64,000 nucleotides of DNA, taken from NCBI GenBank assembly GCA_947179485.1, contig OX359246.1, forward strand, positions 29,760,001 to 29,824,000. The letters run 5' to 3'. Of this stretch, positions 1 to 12,450 are shown one piece after another. Both the position numbers and the translations under genes were made by a program. The first letter of the stretch is position 1, and each line of letters opens with the position of its first letter. Origin of the DNA: Allacma fusca. Taxonomy: Eukaryota; Arthropoda; Collembola; Symphypleona; Sminthuridae. The notes below the pieces were generated by a model. The model saw only the letters and a program-made list of their open reading frames with translations. It ran no database searches and had not been told where the DNA came from.

Positions 1-362
1 TTCACAGTTGTATAGCACGGTAATGGAAGGATTTTTTGTAGTGCATATATGTATGTGAATTTCGCCACATTCCTACTTGGGATCCGAATAAAATTTTGTA
101 TACCTGGTCCAATGTCCCAGCTAGAACAAAAGTTCTGCCAATCTGGCCCTGGTTTGCGCTGGAAATCGCGCAGAATTTGTAAATTCTAACTGGTCGATAA
201 AGGTCCAACTTAAATTTTCCAATGCTAAATCCCACACGAAGTTAAAAAATATTAAGATTTCACGCTATTTGTACGTTGATTTAAATCATTGGTTTTTATT
301 TTTTAAAACCGTGTGGTTTGAGCCATGGTTTAAATTATTTGGTTTAATCTAAACCAACCCTG
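1..362. repeat. Right end of a hAT-like non-autonomous element (left end outside window)
   Basis: The segment ends in CCAACCCTG at 354-362, the inverse of a CAGGGTTGG-type hAT terminus, and is followed by ATTTAAAA as a possible 8-bp target duplication. Its last 100 bases are rich in GATTTAAATC/GGTTTAAA palindromes, like the complete CAGGGT element at 32,167-33,236. Bases 60-210 resemble the interior of the element at 7,946-8,739 (shared words such as ATCTGGCC and TGCGCTG in the same order). The open frame here is not considered a gene. Confidence 0.45.
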
Positions 363-589
363 ATTTAAAATTCTAAAAATTGAAACGGAATCCGCAATCA
401 GTGATAGGGTATTATGTCATTACCAGTGGAAACCACCCTTCCGTGAAAGTACAATTCCGTAGACCAAACTAATCATTCTATTTATGGATATATCTCGCTA
501 ATATGGCAAACACCAAAGAATGATTTTGCTAAGTTTCAGAATCATTCAAACATTTCAAGGACATTAACAGTTTGTCAAACAGTCGTAAA

Positions 590-919
590 TAGTGATGCTA
601 ATGGTCTGGTCCAATCCAAATTTTATGATACTTTTCTGGTCTGAACTTTGGAACAGACCAGATCAAAAACTGTTGTCCAGAAGGCCATTAATATTTATTA
701 TATTTTATTGAGCGAAATTTTGGTTTTATTCCCAAAAAATGTCATTTTTAACGCGCTCGATAGGATTTTTGTTAATTTATTAATTTTTATTTTGCTAACT
801 TCTAGGGACAGAACCATGCTCCTGTGATCTGAACTGGTCCAAATGTTGGATTAGACCGGACCAGTTTAATAAGGAACCATTATTTTTATATGGTATTTAC
901 CAGACCATTGGAATCACTA
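590..919. mobile_element. Small inverted-repeat element (MITE-like), TAGTGAT termini
   Basis: The ends TAGTGATGCTAATGGTCTGG (590-609) and the inverse of a near-identical sequence ending at 919 form an imperfect inverted repeat of about 20 bp, followed inside by GGTCCAA/TTGGATTAGACC-type inverted words. There is no coding potential. A target duplication is not convincing (GTCGTAAA against TTCGATGA, 4 of 8), so the superfamily is uncertain; hAT is a guess. Confidence 0.5.
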
Positions 920-2399
920 TTCGATGAATTGACAACTGTTCACCCTGCCCCTGCCTGTCGAAATCCTGCCAATGTCTGTTTATAAAAAATCTGCCACCAT
1001 CCGTAGCTAATTGATCCACTATTCCCAAAGCATACTACCCAACTCGAAAAGTCACCCCTATTCGCAATCTGAAAGACTTCCTCTTCCCAAACCAAAATAA
1101 ATTGTGCGGAACTCTAAAATATATGCAGATATTGTAAATAAATAAAAAATCATGTGTCTGTGTTCAGCACTAACATGCATGAAGCTCAAAAGTAATGTGG
1201 AAGGTAACTAGCTTTAGGCATATCGATAGCTGTTTTGTAATTATAATCGTATTCTAGACTCGGTTCATATTGAATGAGGACTACGTGTTCATATTTGATA
1301 TTAACGGTTTCACGACATCTATTAATTGATATTGTAACAACCTGGAATTGCAAACGCTTTATGAAAACCATTTTTGAAAAGCTTTTCAACAGTAAAAATG
1401 AAGTATCGGTTTTTGATACCGTAAACGAAAACGCTAAAGTAGTATTTTGGCTAAACGAAAAGGAAACATGCCAATACATACCGTGCGTATCATCATTTTA
1501 AAATTATTTAAAATCATGTTGAACGAAAACGTAAACCAAAACACACCGAAATATTACGGCAGTTTTCGGTTTTGCTTACGCCCTACTCGTCAAACCTATG
1601 TCGCGCTCTCGTTCCGGTGCAATCAGGTTTAGTGAAGAGCTTACAAGCAAAATGGATTTAAACGCAATGGACTTATAATGAATGAAGTTTACAACAATTA
1701 TACGTTTTATCAGTCCTTTCACAGTAATATACATAGTAATTACTACTGTAAAAAATTATAGACAAACCTTTCCACAAAATCAGTTCAAGAAAATTAAATC
1801 ATACGGCATTAAAACTTGCCTAAAACAAATGTAAAAAAATAGTTTTAATGAATGGACGACAACGGGTTTGCTAGGAATCTGGCCGAAATGTTCTAATGAC
1901 TTTTTGAACTTGTAGATAAATTGATTCCATTACGAACGTGCATCCATTGATATTTTACTAGGGGCCTCACGCCAACCAAAAAACGCGTGCATAAAAACTC
2001 CAGTCAACATTAAAACGAAGAATAATTCATTACTCAAAAGTGAAAAAAACTTTCTCCTCAAATTCTTCGACCAATTTTCATAAAATTAAAGAATCAGTTG
2101 TAATCATTTGAAAGAAATTATTTAATTCAAAAACCTACACACTAAAACGAAAACAGCAATTTTTAGTTGTCCAACCCTGGTAACGACGTCCATAAAAGTT
2201 TTCCACAATGTGACACCTAGTGACTGCACCATATGTCGGAGACGTGTGCATTGTCATTGTCATATCTTGTTTAGAGACCTTGTTTAGGTCAACAGATGAC
2301 CACATCAACTGACTTTTGACTAATTAAATGTTGTGCCAGGGTAAACACGTTGAACTTTGTGATGTCGTTGGTACGACATTTATTGTGAAGACGAACGAG
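920..2399. other. Non-coding stretch, nothing recognised
   Basis: AT-rich DNA without a supportable gene. Between about 1,360 and 1,570 there are repeated AACGAAAACG / CGGTTTTTGAT words that look like the internal repeats of a decayed foldback element. A related set of CGTTTTCG words occurs at 4,330-4,480. No clear ends were found for either. Confidence 0.4.
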
Positions 2400-4985
2400 C
2401 ATATAGACAAATAGAAGATGACAATATACATAAAACTTCGATTCACTCAGCCCCTAACAATTAGGGAAAACGGATGAAAATAAGATTCCGCGTTGTATAC
2501 ACAGTGTAGGTCGTATATAATTATTTGACATACTCTTCATAGTGCAAACACAGGTCTGATTTTTAAAAAATTGCACAATACAAACCTTAACATCACTAGT
2601 TCCAGTTGGTTTAATTTTGAATGAATTCAAGAAGGCTGTGAAAATAGCACGACGTGTATCTATAGATGATTCAATTATTTTTAAAACAATGTTCATTTAG
2701 AACTTGCAATTTAAATTTTTACATTTCACCCACAAAGCTGTATTGTGGCATTATTACAGTACTCACAGATTTTAGAGATAAATACTGGGAGCTCAATAAT
2801 TAAACTGTTACCCCAATTTCTCAGAACTTGGAAAACTGAAGCCTTATGATTTTACTTCAGTACAAACAAAATTAATGTAGACAAAGGAGCAGAGAATGTT
2901 TGTCACATTAGTATTTGTGTACGGTTGATTACAAATATTTTGCAAAGCCTCGATAAAAGAAAGCTCATACATAGACTACGTGTCGCTGCTTTTATAGTGT
3001 CTATATTTACGACACATAAAAAAACGCATGAATTAGTAAAACGATTCCCAGGTCCAGGTCTCTCAAGAATGTCATAAATAATTATACAAAGCTTATTGTT
3101 AGTAGGCGGGTCGCTTTTTGAGGAGAGGATTCATGTATATCAACAAGGACTGGAGTTAAAGCGTTAACGTTTAATTACCCTGATTACGACTACTCCTGAA
3201 TGTGGAATAGGTTAGTATGATCGATTAAAAAACTGTCTTTAGTCTTCAATTATTTTTATTAAATATTCTTTACAATCTCGGTATGTACATATTTCAGCTA
3301 ATGAAAAGTTGTTATGATTCTAACGAACATAAGAACAACGTTACTCTACCCTTGAACATTGTTTGGTTGTTTCTGGTTAACTGAACTGGGGGAGAACAAC
3401 CTTGGATTGGAATTAATATTAGAGTAAGTGTCAAATATCTTGAGCGGGGAAACCTAAATTCAATATTAAATTGAGCAGAAGCTATCAGAAATACAGAAAA
3501 CTTAGCGTTTATTGATTATCTAGCAAAATGGGTTATATAAACAGAAGAATCCTGTAAGGTAGGAGTAGTAATTAACCATCATGCGAAATGACACTTATTT
3601 TGTCTTATCGAATGGTACCATTACAAAACATTTTTGAATTTATAACATATAATATCAGGAAGGAATTATTATTTGTAGGGGCAAAGTGAAACAAGGTTTG
3701 CAATTGTGATCGTCTCGTTGTCTGGTTGTGTCCGTGTCATATTTCTTAAAGTAGCACGAATGGGATCCGCTCTTTTTTCTTGCTTGTTTACCAATGATCT
3801 GGCCATTGTCTAAAAAATGTCAACATTTAACGCGTTTCAAATCTCATTGGGATTCTGTATTACCAGTGGACAAGAAGAGATATATAAGAACGGACAATTC
3901 ATCATTTAAACATCTCACAATTACTCCTTTTAGTTTTTTATGTACGTTCTTTGCTTCTCCATTTTCCCCAGAAATGCTTCAAATCTTCTCCATGGCACAA
4001 TAACTAGATTGTCACCTTGTTTAACCTTTCAGAAACTGACCATAGGTTATAACCGCAAATTTCCTTCGTTCTGGTGAAGGCGTAAGCCAATTCCTTGGGA
4101 ATTATACAATTTTATTCTATTTACAATTAGAATCCCATTCACCTCACGTCTGCTTTTGTATCTAATAATATGCGGGATGCTTGTAGCATTTATTATACAG
4201 ATTATTGATAACTACATTTGTATGCATGTTTTCAAACACCGTAATTATTATTACGCAAATTTCATTAGAAGGAAAAACGTAGAGCAATTCGACATTAGCT
4301 GTATTTTAGTTATGTAATAATCAAAAATAACCGTATTTTTTTTCGTTTACGTGACCGTTTTCGCTTTCATGAAAATACGATTATCGTTTGTGTTTGCTTA
4401 ACCGAATTATTTTAATTTCGGCTTCCGTTTCCGTTTCCCAAAAACAGTTTGTTCATTTTGTTCGGTTAACGACGTTCTTCGATAAAGTTTTCCATGGCTA
4501 ATAATGTCGCAGAAAACAATGAATGCAGGAAAGTGCCGTCCAATTGCTGTACTATGAAATAGTGTAAGGAATGAAGGACATTACATTTTGAAGATTTATG
4601 GAAATATGCTACAATTGGATCACCAACACTCAAGGGTGGATTAAAAATTATTTATACCCTGGTCATGACAGGATGGGCCACCTCGTAAAACCTCCTTTGC
4701 TTATACTAGTGAAAAAAAAATGAATAAAATAAAATAGCAAAATGAACAAATTAATATACGCTAGAATTTATTAATCGAAAATTCACCGTGTTAAATTGAA
4801 TTCCACGTGATACTGAGGGAGGCCAGTCTTTATGTACTGACCTGGAAGTAGCACATTAATAAACCCGGGAATTGAGTTGAATTAATAGTAAATAAAAACT
4901 GTTTTTGATCGAATTTTTTGCTGAGAATTCCTCAATACCTCAAAACTAATAAACTAACAATAATAGAGCACTGGAACAACCAAAT
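2400..4985. repeat. Duplicated 3'-flank block of receptor copy 1 (copy A1)
   Basis: Non-coding DNA downstream of receptor copy 1, with diverged copies at 12,640-13,800, 18,380-20,200 and 20,460-23,260. Shared landmarks are the word GATAAATACTGGGAGCTCA (about 2,778, 12,962 and, with one change, 18,622), the ACTACTCCTGAA word near 3,190, 19,670 and 20,625, and the stretch around CACCTCGTAAAAC at 4,680 and 22,970. This shows that whole units, not only exons, were duplicated. No gene is supported. Confidence 0.65.
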
Positions 4986-7115
4986 TCATCGTACTGTTTC
5001 ACTTTGGATTATCAGCATTGAAAATGTGAGAATTTGACCTGCGAGCTGTAAATAAGTAATCCGCAAAATAAAATAATTTTGAACCAAACTAAAACATTCT
5101 TTCATATGCAATATCTCTGTAAACAGAACAAAATTGTAGTTTTGTTAATCTGCACTTACTCTACCGCTGGTCGCTGGGGTGATACACAAAAAGTGACCAG
5201 TACAACTACCGTGAACTCCTTCGGAAATATCCTTCAGAATTACACGCAGCTTGTAAAGTGGAATTTCCAGAAGTAATTTGCCTCTTAAGATTTTGGCCAT
5301 CCTTTTGCACTGTCAAAATTAAAATTCGGCATGTAATACCTCAATCCTTAATGCATTGTTGGGATTATAGTATCAGTTCATGCATAATGCTAAATTTTAG
5401 TTCAGTTCATTTCACATTTAGTTATGGACTTATACTCATTATTCAGATTTGGTTGTCTTTAGCAATTGGTATTGTATTTGTACGGGAAATGATTGAATTT
5501 TTCAAAACCCAATAATTTTAAGATATAATAATTTTAGTAATCTATCCGCACTCAAAAATAAGGTACGCAAATAAGGCATTAAAAGTGACTGTGGACAAAT
5601 ATGTTGGGTACGGCATTTTGCACTAATTAAAGTTCATTTAAGAATTCGTGCTACCAACACTCATTGTTCAAATTTTGTTACACGTGTATAGTCGTAATTC
5701 GGTTGGTTAATTCTTTAAGGATACACAGGGTATTATGACATGCCAAAACTCAATGTTGTCTCACTACATGTGGGGATTTATTCTTTATGAAAAATTTAGA
5801 AGGAATTTACCAAGATGCAAACATCCGTTGGGGCTTTATAGATAACAATCAGGTCAAAAATGGATAGCAGCATGCAGAATCTGGTGTAAATGTCCACATC
5901 CTGTCCCGTTAACCCCAAAGTGTCGATATATTCCCGAGAAGAGAGTGAGTAGAAAGTTATGCAAGCAATGTAGATCATAAGATTCCACCAGGAAAAGTAA
6001 ACGTTTTTTGTTCGCTGAACTTCTTTGAAACTCTCGTACAGTTTTAAGAACTGTGAATACAAAATACAGACTCAATAGCATCAGTTGTAGTATGTACGTA
6101 CATGCAAACGTAATTTTAAATCGTATTTCCAGTGTCCATTGAAATTTGACCGTTACCTCTGTCGAAGTCAAAACATCGCCCTCAGCTTTGATGAGCATCA
6201 TAAACTCCTTTGTGATCAGATAAGAAAATGTGAAAACAGGAACTCCGATCACATCTGCCAAGAATATAAATGCAGTAGAGTACATTTGCAAAAATATCAC
6301 ATAAATCTGTCCTGCAAACTTTAGTCCAGCATGATTCATCACGAAAGAAGGAAAATAACGAGGGACGAAAGCGGCACTATTTTCCAGAATTAACTTAAAA
6401 TCCCAAATTGGGGCTTCGAACGGCAACGTACAATACCACCACAAAACTACAAGTAAGCACAGCTTCCACATTAAGTAACTTTTTATTATCTGTAAATATA
6501 TCAATTAATCATTTCATAAATAACTGTTTAATTTTTGAAGATTGTTTTGTAAATTGTCATAAAATATGTTCAACTTACGCTATCATGACCCCTTGTACTC
6601 ATTTTCCTTAAGCAGTAATTATGTTGAAGCTCATGTACGAAATTGATCACTGCAGTTTGGTTCACCCAATTGTAGTAGAACTGAGACAAGGGAACTGCAT
6701 AGAGAGATATACTGTTCATTAAAGTGATGAAGGTCAGTATATTTGCTCCTGAGGCTCTTGTAGCATAAATTCCATCTTTGATATCCAGAAACATTTTCCA
6801 GGAAAAATTTAGTTGTATCAGAAATACAAGAATCTGCATATGGTTTATATTTTAACAAATTTGTGGTATTAATATAAAGTGTTTCATTCATCAATCGCTG
6901 ACTCACTTGATGACGTAAATAAAATGATAACTGCATTTGCTAACCTTTTTGAACAGAGAGGATCCCACGACTTCATACTGATTATCCCTTTCGTTCCAAC
7001 GTAATTTAAATGAGGAAATGCCGACAAATGAAGTAAAATTAATTACGATTGCAAATACAGTGATGAGAGGATTTGCAGGGTGGAAATTCAGCAAGCCTTT
7101 TAGCTCATACGACAT
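4986..7115 (-). CDS. Gustatory-receptor-like chemoreceptor, copy 1 (intact, six exons)
   Basis: Predicted multi-pass membrane protein of 401 aa, the usual size of arthropod gustatory receptors, which act as ligand-gated cation channels in sensory neurons. Exons on the minus strand are 7115-6945, 6833-6579, 6489-6157, 6050-5811, 5309-5160 and 5045-4986; all introns are phase 0 with GT-AG ends, mostly 89-114 bp, with intron 4 about 500 bp. The start is the ATG at 7115, conserved in all three copies; upstream in-frame codons are not conserved. Hydrophobic segments lie in every exon. The last exon ends in LTFSMLIIQSETVR, which resembles the TM7 TYxxVLxQ signature of the Gr family, and the preceding exon supplies the GHF..TP part typical just before TM7. 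Family assignment rests on topology, the TM7 signature and the exon pattern, not on a database match. Ligand unknown. Confidence 0.8.
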
Positions 7116-7945
7116 GATTGGTAGGTCCTTAAGGCAGTAAAAATACGCCAAGTGAGAGATTTAACTAAAAAGTCACTGAAAGTATTCTGCCAAGATTAAA
7201 AATTTCTTGAATCATAAGTTTAAAATAAAAATAATTTCCTCTGTATTTGAGTCCACAAAATGTAATGAAAACAAACCTGCGAACCTCACATTTACCCAGA
7301 AGTTTAGGAGACTGCAAAATTAGCACCTTCACATGGAAGTTAATAAAACACCGTCTTGACAAATGGACTCGTGCGTAAGCATTTAGATCTTATCTTATTT
7401 TAGTTTTTGGCTTTCAACCAAAATTTCAAAAGGAACAACAGGTACGTTTAAATCATAAACATGAACAAATAATTTATATCAGTAATTGTTACAAAAACCA
7501 GATGAGATAAATCCAGGAAAGTCTCTACTTAAATAAATATTTTCTGACATCAGTCTCCAAGAAAAGTTTGAACGTGACTTATTCGTTCGCTTCTGTGCGT
7601 ACAATATCACGTAAATGAGAAGCCTGTCTGCCACATTAGTTCTTTAATGGTGAATTCTCGAATGCTTTCCAAAGCTTCAAAAGAACATGATATTTATACG
7701 TATTCGGCCATTTATGTAGTATCCGTAAGTCTACATGAAACACAACATTTTTTGTAGCAACTGTAATGAATCAAAAACTATTTACAGGTTATTGACGAAT
7801 GTCGGAAATAATTATAAAGACTTAGTGGTCAACGCTGCTGATGGAATATGTATATATGAAGATAAATTAACTAGAGATAGAATTGAAAATTTATCAGTTA
7901 ATTAGACCCAAATCCGGGAGCTCGTAACCAAAGTATATTATGTGC
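7116..7945. repeat. 5'-flank block of receptor copy 1
   Basis: Non-coding. It shares landmarks with the 5' flanks of copies 2 and 3, for example TTTCTGACATCA near 7,541, 16,257 and 25,617, and the CTTAGTGG(T/G)CAACxCTG word near 7,825, 16,573 and 25,862. It probably holds the promoter of copy 1, but no individual site can be defended. Confidence 0.5.
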
Positions 7946-8739
7946 CAAAGGTGTCCGCCTATCCTACATATAGGCCTATTTGTAGGCTATTTATAGGGTG
8001 CTAGGATTTTATTAAAGAGGCTTGTAGGCAAAATAGGGTGCAAGAGTATACACTTAAAATCTAGCCTACAAAATAGGTAGGCTCAGCCGTCGTAGAATTA
8101 TAGGCATATATGTAGGCTATTGAAGCATCTCATCTTCATTTAATGGCATATGGAATGGACAAAATGATAATTAAAGAATAGTCGGCGCCTGGTACTTGCA
8201 AATTGTTTTATGGAGTGGTTCAAGGATGAAAAGTACGTGCTATCTGGCCTTGATATGCGCTGAAACCTCACCGAAATCATAACTTCTAAATATTCCGTAA
8301 AGTGGGAACTTAAGGAAATCTTAATTGTGACATCCTTTTTGACCAATATTGTAAAATTTGCGTACTATTTCCATGCGTAAACCAAATCAAGATCCATACT
8401 ATTTTTCTCTTAAAGTTTTGGTCAAGGTGTCTAAACTTAAACTATTTTATTTCAACCCCATTTACTTGAGACAGGATTTTAAATTTATTAGAGTAGAATG
8501 GTCTTAAATAGTCTGTCAGTTATGAAAAGCACATAAGATTTAGGAAGGGCGCAGAATTCGTTGAGCTAATTTTTTAGCGAAATGTAGGCTAATATGTAGG
8601 TTTGCTGGACCCCATATAGGAAGGATGTAGGATAGGCTGATCTATTCGGCGGTTAAAATGTATGGCATATATGTAGGCTCGGTTCAAATTTTATAAATAG
8701 GAAGGATATAGGATAGGCTGAGCCATTTGGACACCTTTG
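7946..8739. mobile_element. Non-autonomous hAT element, CAAAGGTG termini
   Basis: The terminal inverted repeat CAAAGGTGTCC / GGACACCTTTG is bounded by TTATGTGC (7938-7945) and GTATGTGC (8740-8747), a 7-of-8 match to an 8-bp target duplication. Both ends carry many repeats of TAGGCxxATxTGTAGGC and its inverse. There is no transposase. The same family occurs at 56,676-57,661 with a perfect duplication. The 8-bp duplication is the hallmark of the hAT superfamily. Confidence 0.85.
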
Positions 8740-11542
8740 GTATGTGCAATTAAATATGCGTAGCTTTGCAATGACTTTTGGCATCACCAATTGTGAGCTG
8801 GTATGAAGGGGCAGCGAAATGTGAAACTCCAGAAATGTTTGACCAATGAAATTCATCTATGAATCCTTCGAAGATTTATGCATGGAGAATATCGGTGTAC
8901 CAAGATTGAACAAAACCGAATGATGGGTTAAGAGTTTTCGAAAACCTTAACGTAACTTGGAAACAGTTTGATTGAGTGAGCTTATTTAGTAGTTTTTGCC
9001 GGCAATGCGCATGGACACACTAGCAATCTTGAACAAAATCGAAAAACTGGTTCCCTCGTTTACAAAAAAATTGAGCTGGGCTGACCCACTGGTATTAAAA
9101 TTCGATTGCCGATACAGAATTACACAGCACCGATGTTCAAACGTACAGACGTTACAAATTCGTAAGGGCAATATCGCTGTCCCGAAAAACCGACTTGACT
9201 CCCAGACGTATTCTCATTACTTATTCTTTAACATTCCCCATCAATTATTTCAGCTAATGAATGTTTGGTTGTGTTCTGTTATTGGTAAACAATATTACTT
9301 TATCCTTGTACATTTTGTTTGTTTCTGGTTAATTAAAATCTAGGAAATAAACTTCCATGGAGACATGAATATCTTGAATGAGTATGTTTCTGAGTAATTA
9401 AAATGTGACGAAGCAACGTGGAGTGGAATTAATACTAGAGTGAGTCTTTCCGGAAGAGTTAAATATTTTCGTATCATATACTTTTCAGGAATACGGCAAG
9501 CTCATTAAGTTTTAATTGTCAACCTAACCAGGCTAAATTGGTTATAAGAGGATTCATGTATGAAATGAGTAAGACTTAATTAACCAGCAGGGAAACTGAA
9601 GAACATTTACGAAAGCTCAGAGTTTATTTTAAAGTCAACAAAAATCAATCATACGGTTCTATTTGTACTTATTTGGAAAATAATTTATTCAAGCATAAAT
9701 GTTGTAATGAAATGTTTGTTTCTCAAGAACATATCAGTATATGCAAGAAGTCAGTACAGAATTGGGGCAAGTTGACGGAAGTACCAACATCCGAGGAAGA
9801 CCGTATCTTAAGTACATATAAGTGTTTGGATTTTAGATGTCATTATCAGGTCTATGTTTCTATTTCCCTATTTCTCGCTTAAAGGGGTCGGTATTGTTTA
9901 TTATTTAAAAAATTTTGCAGTCCTTTTTTCCAGTACAAATGTTTTATACTTAAATTTATTGTACCATTTAAACGTATCTACATACATTGGTCTGCGACGA
10001 TTATGTAACCTGCCAGACTAGAGCAATGAGAGGAATTAATTATTGGAGGGTCACGTTTATATTACTTGTTCAAGATTGTTTGTGAGGCGTGTAGTTGAGT
10101 TTGAGAGGAGAGGGATGAAACAGCATGTGAATATGCTGATATGAATGAAAACAAACGACTTATTGGCATTAGGGCTTACAAGCACATGAACAATTTACGA
10201 TTATATATTACATTTATATTATATATTCTATTTACCATGTCGCCAGCATGATTATGACTTTGTCATAGTATGTCGTTTGTGAGAATCCCATTTTAGCAAT
10301 GGAATACCATACGTTGGAATGACTCCTTTTTACTACATAAATCATGTCCAGGTTCTCGATATTACACATCGTTGCTGAAGAGGCAAAATGCTTTTGTACA
10401 GCACTTAGAGAATGTTGCTTCTTCAACAACGATCAACGATATTTAAGATACGCCGAAGACCGATTCAATTTAATTTTCAGATAATTACTAACTCGGATAC
10501 TAAAAATATCATATTAATCTACATTACTTCATAAACAGTCAAAATAGCTGATCATTGGTAGTCAGACACTTGAAATATAATTATTGTACTCGACTGAACT
10601 ATTTCAGAAACAGTTTACATGTTTTATTTTTTTTATGTTCAAACGTACGTTCGTTGACTTTATATAAGGGCAATGACACCGCTTTTAAAAAATGTTTTAG
10701 AGTTGTTATGTATTTTCAGTTGCGTTTCCGGTTAATTAAAATGTAGCAAGAAACCTTCGAAAGGGGATATGAATGAGTATATCTTTAGTATGTTTCTGAA
10801 TTATTGAAATTTGACGACGGAACGTGGAGTAAAAATAATACTATAGTGAGTCTTCCAGAAATAATTAAAAATGTTTCAGTATCATATTTATTAGGAATAT
10901 TGCAATATCATTATCTTTTAATTATCAAGCAAAACAGGTTAAATTAGTCATATGAGGAGTCATGTATGATAAGAGTAAGAATTAATTAATCATCATGCAA
11001 ACTGACGTAAATTTAAACTCACATAAGCACAAAACGTTTATATTTCAGTCAACAAGAATCAATCATGCACGGTTCTACTTTTTTAGGCAGAATGAAATGA
11101 ATTTCTTCGTACTAGTGTCTCTGTTTGGTATCGAGAAATCCCGAGGTTCCGGTACCGGTTTTGTGTCAACGATTTAATGAACCGCTAAATTTTGGCCCTG
11201 TTTCGGGTACAAAAATTAAAACCATTATTTGGGTATTAAATGAAACGTACTGTACAAACATACTTTAAAATACAGTATTTTGTATTCTACTTCAGGTATT
11301 TTATTTTGTATTTTGTCAACGAAGACCACATAGTTTGCATAGTCTGCCGGTTTTTAATCCGTAGCGTCAGAATCGAAGAATAGGCTTTAACATTCAATAC
11401 ACGGCTGTATTAATATTACATTTGGTACAACCAGCGTAAATTGAATTGCAAAACGTTTGGGAACAAGTATATTCCCAGATGTGTGTTGCAAATATATGTT
11501 TTGCTGAGCAAAAAAATACTTCTGATCCTTTGAAACTATACA
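8740..11542. repeat. Two diverged copies of the receptor 5'-flank block (B1, B2)
   Basis: Non-coding. B1 (about 8,750-9,880) and B2 (about 10,500-11,080) share the motif AAACGTACAGACGTTACAAA or variants, a TTTCAGxTAATGAAxG word, a GTGGAxTxxAATACTAGAGTGAGT word and a CAATCATACGGTTCTA-like word with each other and with blocks at 16,350-17,640, 26,000-26,735 and 44,750-45,420. Open frames here are not conserved between copies, so no gene is called. Two B blocks lie in the interval between receptor copies 1 and 2. Confidence 0.6.
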
Positions 11543-11550
11543 GTGTGTAA

Positions 11551-12442
11551 TAGGCATGTTCATTACGATAAGACGATACGATATTCTCGTTAATATCGTC
11601 CATTTTTGAGGAACGATCTTGGACGATAAATATCGTTCTGTCCAAACGATTTATCGTAATATTACGATATCGTTTGCTCTAGCGTTGTGCGCAAAAACTA
11701 CACAGTTCTATGGTCTCCAAAACGCTGGAAAATGCATAAACTCATGCATGCCTTTGTTACTGTTAACAGAAAAGCAGTTAGCACTCGTCAGTGCAGTAGA
11801 GCATCTCCCCGTGGGATATTTCAGGGCCGTGGCCGCCCGTGGCCCGTAAATTTTAAACCGTACCCGCCCGACCCGAAATAGAAGTTCAACGACAAAGCTT
11901 ACAAAAAAAAGTCCGTAGCCCGCCCGTAAATATTAGTTCACATTAAAAATTCTTAGCTAGACCCACAACAAAATGCTCAATCAATTTTGCTGTCACAATC
12001 TTGTACCCGTTTAAATGACCGTAGCCCGTCAAGCGTAATAATTGTTACCCGTATTCTCCCAAAACACGTGCGGGCCGGGTTTTTTACGGGCTTACAAATT
12101 TTAACCGCCCGAGATGCTCTACAGTGCAGTAGCGCTATCCTCGTTTTGAGTGAACTTGTACGTCTTGTATCTATGGTCCATATTTCCAAAATGTCTAAAC
12201 GAACTCGTTCTTTAATGCATACTCTGAGTAGTGCAAACTGTTAAATTGAACTTTGATTTTCAATTTGTAAATGTAATAAGCTTCACTAAATTGTAATTAA
12301 TTTTTTATACATGAACTCATTTAATTCATTCAAAATTACCATTTATCGTTAATATCGTTCCTCAAAAACCGTATCGTGTATTTTTGACACAACGATAACG
12401 ATACGAACGATATTTTAAAAACGAACGATATGAACATGCCTA
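11551..12442. mobile_element. Non-autonomous hAT element, TAGGCATGTTCAT termini (host of a nested insertion)
   Basis: The ends TAGGCATGTTCAT and ATGAACATGCCTA are inverted repeats flanked by perfect 8-bp duplications GTGTGTAA (11543-11550 and 12443-12450). The subterminal regions are dense in ATATCGTTC / GAACGATAT palindromic words. It contains no transposase and is interrupted at 11,797-12,121 by another hAT element. Confidence 0.92.
11797..12121. mobile_element. Nested 325-bp hAT element, TAGAGCATCTC termini
   Basis: The inverted termini TAGAGCATCTC / GAGATGCTCTA are bounded by perfect 8-bp duplications CAGTGCAG (11789-11796 and 12122-12129). The subterminal DNA is unusually GC-rich for this window, with GCCCGT/ACGGGC words. 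Read from its right end it matches the sequence at 30,041-30,170 closely, so both belong to one family. It lies inside the element at 11,551-12,442 and therefore inserted later. Confidence 0.93.
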
Positions 12443-12450
12443 GTGTGTAA

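Noticed and set aside
8996-9343. 115-codon plus-strand open frame in a flank block
   Set aside because: Not preserved in the homologous blocks near 17,100 and 26,300.
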